From Gemmatimonadota bacterium (GTDB lineage Bacteria; Latescibacterota; UBA2968; GCA-2709665): a stretch of DNA of 64,000 nt. The notes under the pieces were generated by a model. It saw only the letters and a program-made list of their open reading frames with translations. It had not been told where the DNA came from and did no database searches. The stretch spans positions 175,208-239,207 of the forward strand of contig JAPPFJ010000027.1 in NCBI GenBank assembly GCA_028877215.1, given 5' to 3'. Of this stretch, positions 56,550 through 64,000 are shown piece by piece (position 1 is the stretch's first letter; each line of letters starts with the position of its first letter). Both the position numbers and the translations under genes were made by a program.

Positions 56550-59500
56550 ATGTCCTATTCGAAAACCACCATCAGTCGAACGCCTTTCCGGAATTCGCGC
56601 TGTTCCTGCATTGCGATCACGATGGCGCTGATTTCCGTAGCGCTCTTTTGCCCCCGGACCGCATTGTCAGGAGATATCCACCCAGTGCGTTCTGCGGACG
56701 GGAGCACGCTCGCCTACGCCGTCCAACGCGGCGAGCAGCGGGCGTTGCTGACGGAGATATGGCTTTCCCGAGATGGCGGCGCCGGTCATGAAAGGATCAG
56801 GACCTATCCGGGCGCGGCGGGCTCCCTCGGATTCCTGCCTGACGGCAGCGCACTGGTCTATCTCGAACGCGGCCTCAGATATCCCGCCTTCGGATCGTAC
56901 CTCTCCGGCGGCCGCAGCCTGCCGATCGTGAATAATCGGATCTGGGTGCTCGCAGTTGACGGATCTAATGAGTCCCGCTGGCCGCTTCCACCTGAGCTCA
57001 ATCCATTGGACCTTGCCGTCTCGCCTGACGGGAAATCGCTCGCGGCGCGGGGCGAGTGGGGCGCATTGGTGGACTCGGGTCATCCGGGGCTCTGGAGGGT
57101 CGACCGCTCGGGACAGGCAACACAACTCCGGATCGGCAGGACAGCCGGCCTCCCGCGCTGGTCCGGAGACGGCGCCAAAGTCTATTTCGTCGACGGCGAT
57201 ACGACATCGAAGGAAGTTAAGTTCGTTCACGTGGAAACCGGAGAAGTGGGTACCGAAACCGCTTCTGAAGCTGCCGGCGTTCTCGCCACTGCTGAGACCC
57301 CTCGTGCCGAATTCGAATCCACACCGGACGCTCGTGACCAGGTCTCGTTGCAACGGGCACTGGCCGAACTTCAAAGAGGAATGATCCGGCTTAGCCGGAT
57401 GAACTCTGCCGTGCACCGAGGGGACCGCCACCGGGAGAAGGACGCGCGAAAGGCCGTTGAACGGATGTTCGCGGGGTTCCATAGACATCACAAGGACCTC
57501 CGGATGTCGAAAGCAAGCTGCCTCGCGTACGTGGCGACGCTGCGCGAACAACAGCTGAGAACAGCCGCCGCCGCAGGGGAACATGCCTGCCTGGAACACA
57601 TGCTCGTATTGAACGACCTTGCGCACCGCTACGCCGAAAAGCACGGCGCCCTTCCGAATGAACACAGCGTTCTGCATGGGTGGGTGAAACAGAATGTCGA
57701 TATGCAGGCGTCCAGCGAACCGGAACTCAGGCGAGACAAGGAAGTCCTCGACATTGTCTTCAGCTGTCCGACGACTTCCGATTCGGAGCCGTTGATCGAA
57801 TATCTATATCGGCCGGACGCCGCTCCCGGCATGCCCGTCCTCGCGTGTTTCCGGCACCCGGACCGGTATCTCCACCTGACGGAAACGCCGGATGCACGAA
57901 GCCTCGAGGCGGTGGAGATGCGTTCTGAGACGGTCGATTCTCTCTTCGCGGTTGTGGTGCAGCGCACCAGAGAGGACCGGCTGCGGGAAGCGGCCGCCCT
58001 GTTCCGGCTCGTTGCCGTCCAGCGCCCCAAGGACGCGCCTCTCCATATCGAACTCGGCCACGCGTACTACAAGGCGGAAGACTACAAGCGCGCGATGTGG
58101 GCTTTCAAGAAAGCGATCTCTCTACAGGGAGGCGCCAGGGCCTATTACGGTGTGGGTCTGGTCTACGCGGAGATTCCGAAAGAACGCAACCTGGCCATCC
58201 ACTATTTCCAGGAGGCCCTTGCCCGTGACCACGGGTACGTGGACGCCCGATATCAGATCGCAAGGCTGCGATACCTGATGAATGAGTACGACGTGGGCCG
58301 TGCGGTCGACCGCGTACTGGAGCTCGACCCGAACTACGCTGACGCCTATCGCCTGATGGGCGAGTGGTACGCCGATTTCTGGAAGGACTACGAACAGGCC
58401 ATTGTCTGGTACACCCGATATATGGCGCTGAGACCCGGCGATTCCAGCCTGCGCAGCCGGCTGGGCGTCGCGTATCTGATGATCGAAGACTACGAGAAAA
58501 TCATGGCGAAACTGCTGGGTTTCGTCGCGAAGAATCCCGATGCCATTGAACTGATGCCCATTGTCGCGCAGGCGTCCATGAAGCAGGGAAAGGCCGACAT
58601 GGCAATGGAGTTCTTTCAGGACTACGTAAAAAAACTCGCGCCGGATGAGCGTGGTTTGTACGAAGATATCCGCCTGGTCTCGTCATCGGAAGAATTGGCC
58701 GAATTCAACGATACTCCCGAGCGTGAACGGGCCGCATTCCTGAAACGGTTCTGGAACGACCGCGATCCGGACCTGTCCACGCCGGTAAACGAACGCCTGC
58801 TGGAACACTACCGTCGTGTCTGGCAGGCGCTCACGGAATTCTCGGAAAACAAACAGCCGTGGGACGTCAGAGGCGAGGTCTACATCCGGTTTGGAGAACC
58901 GGACCACCGTTCCAGGTCCGATCGGCCCAACTACAAACAAAGCCTGGCCGTTCAGCGGGTCAAGGAACGCCTCGCCGCGGGCATCTACGGCGGCGATGGA
59001 ATGGGAGAGACGTTTACGGGGCCGGTCTTTCCCATACGCGGCAAGCGACGACTGGAGGGCGAATGGTACGAATTTCGAGAAGTGGAGACTCCGAGCCTGC
59101 GTCGGGGTAATGCGGGACCGCCCGGCGAAGGCGGTAGTTCCGGAGGTGGGGATGAATTCTCCGGTGGGGGTGGAGGGTTTGAGGGACCCGTACCGGTGGA
59201 GGACGTTATGGATACCGTCAAGCTGGGGCTCATGGATATGGACAAGCGACTGGGGTTTGGCAACTATCAACCGGTTACTTCCGGCGAAGACATGAGCACC
59301 ATCCCGTGGGAAACGTGGATCTATACAAACGTGGGCGGCGGCCTTGAAATCACGTTTACGGACGAATTCGGCGCCGGAACGTACGAATACGCCCCGATGC
59401 CGCCCAACCGGGGTGACATTGACCTCGGCCAGACCGAAAAGTTAAGAACCCACTCTCCAAGAGAGATCTACAAGCGAGCGGCACGTGTAACACCCAATTA

Positions 59501-60338
59501 CTATGCGCCGGAAGAGGAGTCGGCGCCTCTCGATTTCCACTATTCACTGGCTGACTTCAGGGGCGAGGATGACCGCAGCCTCCTGGAAATCTACTACGGG
59601 GTCCCCATCCTGCCTGCCCACTACGATTCGGAAGAGAACGTCACGCGTCAGGTGCTCACGCACCATGCGGCGCTGATTTCATCCACGCTGGACACGGTCT
59701 ACCGGCAATCGGATGGATTGACGTACGAGGCGAAAGGAAACCAGGCCGGAGAGGGCATCCAGGTTCCCGGCGTGCTGAAGCTGAACCTGCCGCCCGGCGC
59801 CTACCGTCTGGAGGTGAGGTCGCAGGACCGGCTCAGAGGACGCATGGGCGCCTACAGCCAGCAGGTTGTTGTGGAGCCGTATGGAGAGGACCGGCTGCAA
59901 ATCAGCGACCTGGAACTGGCCTGGAAGGTAGCAGAGGAAAGAGCGGACAGCCCGTTCAACAAGGGAGACCTGAACGTCGTTCCAATGCCGTCGCGGACGT
60001 TCAAGAAAGGCCAGGGCGTCTTCGTCTACTACGAAATATACAACCTGGCGAAAGACGCGTTCGGGCAGACCAATTACAATGTTTCCCATACGATCACATC
60101 CAGAGACATACCGGGCGCAACCAGCAACATCTCCCGCCTCTTCCGCTGGCGAACCGGTATACGCGAGGAACTGGCGGTCACGTACGAACAGCAGGGTGAG
60201 GCGGCGCAGGAAGTGGAATATGTTGAATTGGATCTCGCCGAACAGGCTCAGGGCAGATACTCGCTGAAGGTGGCGATCCACGACAGGAACAGTGGGGAAA
60301 CGGCAGAGAAACACGTTGTGTTTGTTATCGCGAAGTAG
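56550..60338 (+). CDS. Large secreted GWxTD-type protein with propeller and TPR regions
   Basis: The product is 1262 residues. Signal peptide, then a TolB/PD40-like beta-propeller (HPVRSADGSTLAYAVQRGEQ, PDGKSLAARG, about 40-240). TPR units lie at about 470-720 (IELGHAYYKAEDYKRAMWAF, YVDARYQIARLRYLMNEYDV). A GWxTD-type domain starts near residue 720 (FLKRFWNDRDPDLSTPVNER), with PWDVRGEVYIRFGEPDHRSR near 769, where PWDVR stands for the usual GW-TD. A Gly-rich linker (about nt 59105-59190) precedes a C-terminal beta-rich part. Proteins of this type occur in Acidobacteria, Gemmatimonadota and related phyla; their function is unknown. Confidence 0.8.
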   Translation: MSYSKTTISRTPFRNSRCSCIAITMALISVALFCPRTALSGDIHPVRSADGSTLAYAVQRGEQRALLTEIWLSRDGGAGHERIRTYPGAAGSLGFLPDGSALVYLERGLRYPAFGSYLSGGRSLPIVNNRIWVLAVDGSNESRWPLPPELNPLDLAVSPDGKSLAARGEWGALVDSGHPGLWRVDRSGQATQLRIGRTAGLPRWSGDGAKVYFVDGDTTSKEVKFVHVETGEVGTETASEAAGVLATAETPRAEFESTPDARDQVSLQRALAELQRGMIRLSRMNSAVHRGDRHREKDARKAVERMFAGFHRHHKDLRMSKASCLAYVATLREQQLRTAAAAGEHACLEHMLVLNDLAHRYAEKHGALPNEHSVLHGWVKQNVDMQASSEPELRRDKEVLDIVFSCPTTSDSEPLIEYLYRPDAAPGMPVLACFRHPDRYLHLTETPDARSLEAVEMRSETVDSLFAVVVQRTREDRLREAAALFRLVAVQRPKDAPLHIELGHAYYKAEDYKRAMWAFKKAISLQGGARAYYGVGLVYAEIPKERNLAIHYFQEALARDHGYVDARYQIARLRYLMNEYDVGRAVDRVLELDPNYADAYRLMGEWYADFWKDYEQAIVWYTRYMALRPGDSSLRSRLGVAYLMIEDYEKIMAKLLGFVAKNPDAIELMPIVAQASMKQGKADMAMEFFQDYVKKLAPDERGLYEDIRLVSSSEELAEFNDTPERERAAFLKRFWNDRDPDLSTPVNERLLEHYRRVWQALTEFSENKQPWDVRGEVYIRFGEPDHRSRSDRPNYKQSLAVQRVKERLAAGIYGGDGMGETFTGPVFPIRGKRRLEGEWYEFREVETPSLRRGNAGPPGEGGSSGGGDEFSGGGGGFEGPVPVEDVMDTVKLGLMDMDKRLGFGNYQPVTSGEDMSTIPWETWIYTNVGGGLEITFTDEFGAGTYEYAPMPPNRGDIDLGQTEKLRTHSPREIYKRAARVTPNYYAPEEESAPLDFHYSLADFRGEDDRSLLEIYYGVPILPAHYDSEENVTRQVLTHHAALISSTLDTVYRQSDGLTYEAKGNQAGEGIQVPGVLKLNLPPGAYRLEVRSQDRLRGRMGAYSQQVVVEPYGEDRLQISDLELAWKVAEERADSPFNKGDLNVVPMPSRTFKKGQGVFVYYEIYNLAKDAFGQTNYNVSHTITSRDIPGATSNISRLFRWRTGIREELAVTYEQQGEAAQEVEYVELDLAEQAQGRYSLKVAIHDRNSGETAEKHVVFVIAK

Positions 60339-60424
60339 GATTGTTGCGATGGGACGGCGAGAGCGTGACCGGTGGACGTTGGGCGGCCGGCTGCCCTGTA
60401 CCGTAGACCGGGTAAGGACACCAA

Positions 60425-61513
60425 ATGACCCGTAGAATTGCATCCGCGCTAATCATTGCTTCGCATATGATAGGCTGCGGTAGAAGCGTACCGACCGCTA
60501 CGGAGATTGGTACCGAACTGAAGGGTTTTAAACTGGCGGGACGTATGAACTTTCAGCGTTTCTGGCCGGCGTCGGTACTGCTTCAGGATGGACGGGTTCT
60601 GATCACCGGTGGTTCCCGGACGGATCGACCCTATCATTCGTCTCGCGCATTCCGCCATGCCACAGCGGAGCTGTTTGATCCTGATACCGGGACCTCGACT
60701 GTAACGGGTAGCATGTCGGTCAGTCGTTACAGAGATCGTGCGATGTTGCTTCCAGACGGTCGAGTAATCGTCAAAGGCACACCATTTGATCCACCCGAAG
60801 TCTACGATCCGCGGTCGGGCAGTTTCGTGGCGATGGAGGACAGGCCCGAACTGACAACGGATGCATCGATTGCGGCGCTTCCAACCGGTGATCTGCTAAC
60901 GATTGACGCAAAAGGAAACGTGAGCCGCTTCGATCCCGATTCCTGGGAGTTCCAATTTCTGACCAGAATGGACGTACCCCGCTCTGGTCATTCCGCGTCT
61001 TTGTTGCAGGACGGCCGACTCTTGATCGTCGGTGGCGCCAATGGCGCTGGCGCCCTCAAGAGAACTGACGTTTACGACCCCTCGTCAAATACCCTTGCTC
61101 AGGTTGGCGATCTACGGCACGAACGTTGGGGACACCAGGCTGTCCTCCTTGAGGATGGCACGGTGTTGATTCTTGGCGGAATGACAGGCGCCGCAAGTGA
61201 TCCAGAGGATGTATCGGCCGCGGAACGATATGAACCGGCCACCGGGTCGTTCATGCCAGCGGGAGATCCACGCATCGCCCCACTGCATGCAGTTGCCCTG
61301 TTGCCGAACGGCACTGTGTTTCTGATGGGCGGTATCAATGGCAGTGTGGTTCTCTACGATTCGAGTACCAACGACTATCGTCGCAATGGAGATAATGTTG
61401 GATATGAACGCGTACGGTATTCGGTGACGGTCCTTCGTGATGGCCGTGTGCTCGTTTTTGGAGGCATGATCAACGGCGTATCCACAGATCAAGTCCTTGT
61501 GTACAGACCTTAG
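60425..61513 (+). CDS. Kelch-repeat lipoprotein
   Basis: The product is 362 residues with a signal sequence and lipobox-like HMIGC (Cys18). At least six kelch blades follow, each with a LLQDGRVLITGG or similar strand then a DPDTG / YDPRS turn, closing a beta-propeller of the galactose-oxidase type. No oxidase copper ligands are evident, so it is probably a binding protein on the cell envelope. The TAG stop (61511-61513) is part of the CTTAG target duplication of the MITE that follows, so the insertion occurred at the very end of the gene without changing the reading frame. Confidence 0.85.
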   Translation: MTRRIASALIIASHMIGCGRSVPTATEIGTELKGFKLAGRMNFQRFWPASVLLQDGRVLITGGSRTDRPYHSSRAFRHATAELFDPDTGTSTVTGSMSVSRYRDRAMLLPDGRVIVKGTPFDPPEVYDPRSGSFVAMEDRPELTTDASIAALPTGDLLTIDAKGNVSRFDPDSWEFQFLTRMDVPRSGHSASLLQDGRLLIVGGANGAGALKRTDVYDPSSNTLAQVGDLRHERWGHQAVLLEDGTVLILGGMTGAASDPEDVSAAERYEPATGSFMPAGDPRIAPLHAVALLPNGTVFLMGGINGSVVLYDSSTNDYRRNGDNVGYERVRYSVTVLRDGRVLVFGGMINGVSTDQVLVYRP

Positions 61514-61700
61514 AAGCTGTCTTAAAATTCCCAGCGGTCTTCGCACGGCTGCAAAAGCGCCGGTCGGCGTTGGTCAAACCCACCCAAGAGTGGCGAGGGG
61601 CGCGCAGCCACGATACATTAGTATATGGGCGGATTTTCCCGCCTTGACCGCCACTTTTTCGCTCGCGCTCGGGAACTCACCGGTAATTTTAAGACAGCTT
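61514..61700. mobile_element. 187-bp MITE with 16-bp perfect inverted ends and CTTAG target duplication
   Basis: AAGCTGTCTTAAAATT at 61514-61529 and its exact complement AATTTTAAGACAGCTT at 61685-61700. CTTAG lies directly outside on both sides (61509-61513 and 61701-61705). No coding capacity. It is a non-autonomous derivative of a DDE transposon not present in the window. Confidence 0.9.
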
Positions 61701-62262
61701 CTTAGACGTCGTCGCGGCGCCCGGCGCGCAGACCCGCGTCAGAAATTCACTGTGGGTATCAATATCGAATATTCGCCCGATCGCCCCCAAAAAGATGCAC
61801 CTATTGTCGTCGGTTGACAAGAACTTCGCCTTCAATCGATCATGCTATGGAAACCGGGGCTTTCAATCCCCATTTCAGGATCAGTGAACGCTCACTGCCG
61901 TGCAAGATTGTTTTTAAAAGACGATCTTGGATGCGTAAGTACCTGGTTTTCTTGAAAGTCCTTTCGAAGTGCCAGTGCAGGTCTCCCTCATTTGTGCACG
62001 GCTGTCCAGGGCAGAAACCGAATTGGGACCGGTATGGTTGGCGTTCCCGGGAGCGAGGGCATCCTGCCCTCGACATCGGATAACTCGTCACACACAGTGT
62101 TTTACGTGAACCGGTGTCGGATTGAATGGACCCGTCAGTCTCTCGACGCGAGTAGGGGTAGGTGACGCGACGTTCGAGGGCAGGATGCCCTCGCTCCGGT
62201 TGCAGGTGGATCAAGTCGTGATAGCTGTTGCTAAAGACGTTTTTGGACAGGTGTGGTGAACG
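61701..62262. repeat. Intergenic region with a REP-like inverted pair (62051-62196)
   Basis: GAGCGAGGGCATCCTGCCCT at 62051-62070 and its reverse complement ending at 62196 form a 23-base inverted repeat about 100 bp apart. Each arm is itself nearly palindromic (GAGGGCA...TGCCCTC). No gene is seen in the rest of the gap. The following gene has AGGTGTGG upstream of its ATG. Confidence 0.65.
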
Positions 62263-63843
62263 ATGAATTCTAAAAGGCTGAAATCAGGTATTCTACCAGG
62301 ATGCAGGACCATAGTTTGTCAAACGTGGATGGTCGTTTTCGCCGTGGCGTGTATCGGTTGCGGTCAGAAGAGTTCGCCGCAGGGACCGGCGCCATCGCAA
62401 GGGCCCGCTCAGACCGGCTCTTCAATCAACCTGTCTTTCAGCGATCTTATACTTACGATGCGGGAAGTCGTATCCCAGCAGGAGGATATGGCGAAGCTTC
62501 GACCGGTAGTCGATTTCGCGCAGGATATCCGGGTGACCCTTGAAGACAGCCTGATGATCTTCCCACTACCGGATTCCGGCTGGGGGGGCAGGCATCCAAG
62601 TATGGGGTGGACGACGTCGTTTGTGACGGTCAAGTTGAAGCCTACCCGCCTGGAAGTTGTGCAGACGGAGATCTTGTCCGGTGAAATGCGATTCGATATG
62701 CAGAACAATATGCCTGAAGACGTACGGATAAAATTGTATTTCAACGACATCAAGAAAAACGAGGTCATTAACCTGGCAGACGTCATTCCCGCGAACGCCG
62801 TTAAGACGGTTCGGTTACCCCTGGGAGGTACAGTTTTCAGACCTCAGATGAGTTCGAGTGGAAGCGACTTCATAAACAATATCTCGGGAAACATGGATGT
62901 AGAAACTTTCGGCCTTCGTCTCATCAGCGAACGGATGGTGGATTGGCGCTACGTCCCGTCCCCTATTGCTTTCAATTCGCTAACCGGCCGTATCGTCGAT
63001 ATGAGAATTCCGTTTGGAACCGTTCCTTTGGACGTCTCCCTAGCGGCGGACTTCGAGGGCGTACAGGCTGCGACACTTGAAATCAACCTTGCCAACGGGA
63101 TTGTATTTTCAAAGGAATTGAGTTTGAAAGTCATTGCTCGTGAGGACACCTCTGGCGGAAGGTCGATATCCCTGGACCTGCCGGCGGAAATGCGTCCTCT
63201 TGGCGAAGGCAATCCGGACGATCCCGAGCTTACGACGCTGCGTCTCGACGAAACGAACAGCAACATCGTCGACCTGCTGAACCTCAAACCGGCATTCATC
63301 GAAATCAGCGGCCACATCCTCCTTGGCGGCGTCACCCAGTCGACGGTCAGACGGACCGACGGTATCGATATCCAGGTAGCCATCCGTTCGCCTCTCGAGG
63401 CTGCCTTCGCGGACAATACGGCAGTCTCGGAATCGAAGAATATCAGTAGCGATACGTCCACCCGTGCCAGACTTGCACGAGCCACAGGTGGAACTCTCAC
63501 ACTGGATTTTGCCAATGGCTTGCCCGTGGGCGTTGGGATTCGGCTTCTTCTCGGAACGGACGCCGAACGGCTTCTGGAATCGCCTGCCTTGAAGATTCCC
63601 CGGCAAGGCGACATTGCCGTTGGTGCGGCGCCGGTCGACGCTTCGACAGGATTGGTAAGGCAACCCGTAACCCACCGGGAACAGGTGACGCTCACGTCGG
63701 CCGAGGCGGCCGTGTTTTCCAGGTCGCGTCTCAAATCCCTTATGGTGATCACTACAGAAGCAACTAACGACCGGAAGGTTCGCATCGTGGATAGCGACGC
63801 GGTCAAAATGTCCATAAGGGCCAGGATATCTGTCAGCGAATAG
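62263..63843 (+). CDS. Large lipoprotein of unknown function
   Basis: The product is 526 residues. An N-terminal hydrophobic segment ends VACIGCGQKSSP, a plausible lipidation Cys at 33. The mature protein starts with a Pro/Gly/Ser linker and is rich in predicted beta-strands (LEVVQTEILSGEMRFDMQNN, TLEINLANGIVFSKELSLKV), with repeated strand-loop units of about 90 residues suggesting immunoglobulin-like or barrel-lipoprotein domains. I do not recognise a family. It stands alone on the core side of the window. Confidence 0.75.
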   Translation: MNSKRLKSGILPGCRTIVCQTWMVVFAVACIGCGQKSSPQGPAPSQGPAQTGSSINLSFSDLILTMREVVSQQEDMAKLRPVVDFAQDIRVTLEDSLMIFPLPDSGWGGRHPSMGWTTSFVTVKLKPTRLEVVQTEILSGEMRFDMQNNMPEDVRIKLYFNDIKKNEVINLADVIPANAVKTVRLPLGGTVFRPQMSSSGSDFINNISGNMDVETFGLRLISERMVDWRYVPSPIAFNSLTGRIVDMRIPFGTVPLDVSLAADFEGVQAATLEINLANGIVFSKELSLKVIAREDTSGGRSISLDLPAEMRPLGEGNPDDPELTTLRLDETNSNIVDLLNLKPAFIEISGHILLGGVTQSTVRRTDGIDIQVAIRSPLEAAFADNTAVSESKNISSDTSTRARLARATGGTLTLDFANGLPVGVGIRLLLGTDAERLLESPALKIPRQGDIAVGAAPVDASTGLVRQPVTHREQVTLTSAEAAVFSRSRLKSLMVITTEATNDRKVRIVDSDAVKMSIRARISVSE

Positions 63844-64000
63844 ATCGTGCATGGTCACACCTGTCCAAAAAAGGGTTTGATTCACTACGAAAGTCGCGAA
63901 AATGCGCGAATTGTATCCTTCACACTTTGGCCCGAATGATATGCAGAGGAGGCCGAAAGGCTGGCCAGGCGTCCGCGCACAGGTTCGTCTTCAACGGGCA

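Noticed and set aside
56667..57677. 336-codon frame on the minus strand
   Set aside because: Antisense shadow of the GWxTD-type gene in G+C-rich DNA; no start signal or motif.
62949..63815. 288-codon minus-strand frame rich in Ser and Arg
   Set aside because: Antisense shadow of the lipoprotein gene at 62263-63843.
1..64000. CRISPR array, prophage structural genes, plasmid origin
   Set aside because: No regularly spaced short repeats, no capsid, tail or terminase-like frames and no replication initiator were seen on either strand.

Overview
The window looks like a chromosome segment of a Gram-negative bacterium, probably from the FCB side of the tree (Latescibacterota, Gemmatimonadota, KSB1-like). 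The support is a TonB-dependent receptor followed by a DUF4249-like lipoprotein, a GWxTD-type protein, and secreted sulfatase-modifying-factor-like proteins with dockerin-like repeats. No rRNA or housekeeping protein is present to fix the phylum. The two flanks (1-3.4 kb and 53.6-64 kb) are visibly G+C-rich. The ~50 kb between them is more A+T-rich, full of decayed insertion sequences, and looks acquired.

Layout. 1-2.9 kb: C-terminal part of a TonB-dependent receptor, then its lipoprotein partner. 2997-3356: intact one-piece tmRNA gene (ssrA). The last ~195 nt of ssrA plus its downstream hairpin recur at 53351-53646 as a direct repeat of nearly 300 bp, so ssrA appears to be the insertion site of an island of about 50 kb. 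A third, decayed ssrA 3' end at about 4460-4588 suggests successive insertions. 4.4-13 kb: glycosyltransferase, peptide-type substrate-binding protein, sugar epimerase, a decayed IS1182-type transposase and a dead copy of the glycosyltransferase.

13.2-36 kb is the most interesting part: a composite ribosomal-peptide (RiPP) locus. A 1620-residue regulator (Ser/Thr kinase, AAA ATPase, TPR, GAF, sigma-54 activator domain, Fis-type helix-turn-helix) lies directly upstream of a strong terminator and a near-consensus sigma-54 promoter. The promoter reads into a 73-codon peptide gene and a PqqD/radical SAM/SPASM maturase. Then come a SPASM protein that has lost the radical SAM cysteines, a GT4 glycosyltransferase and a CPBP membrane protease. 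Next is a 44-residue precursor ending in CCSHCSHCSNCTSF, with a complete azole-forming (TOMM, streptolysin S-like) set: RRE/ThiF-type C protein, two SagB-like proteins, YcaO with a C-terminal PGPVPFP, a second CPBP protease, an ABC-2 permease and an ABC ATPase fused to a TPR domain. The run ends with a TonB-dependent receptor and a secreted homologue of that TPR domain.

36-53 kb: IS3, IS630, IS256 and IS21 remnants, interleaved with a surface-glycan-like set (GT-C-like membrane protein, polyprenyl-phosphate GT2, asparagine synthase, GalU-like nucleotidyltransferase, GNAT, DegT aminotransferase, cobalamin-binding-type radical SAM protein, transglutaminase/TPR protein). 53.6-64 kb, core side: decayed ORF, two tandem FGE-sulfatase-domain proteins sharing an identical 358-bp block, a GWxTD-type protein, a kelch lipoprotein with a 187-bp MITE at its stop codon, and a large lipoprotein of unknown function.

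Functions are inferred from recognisable motifs; no database search was run.
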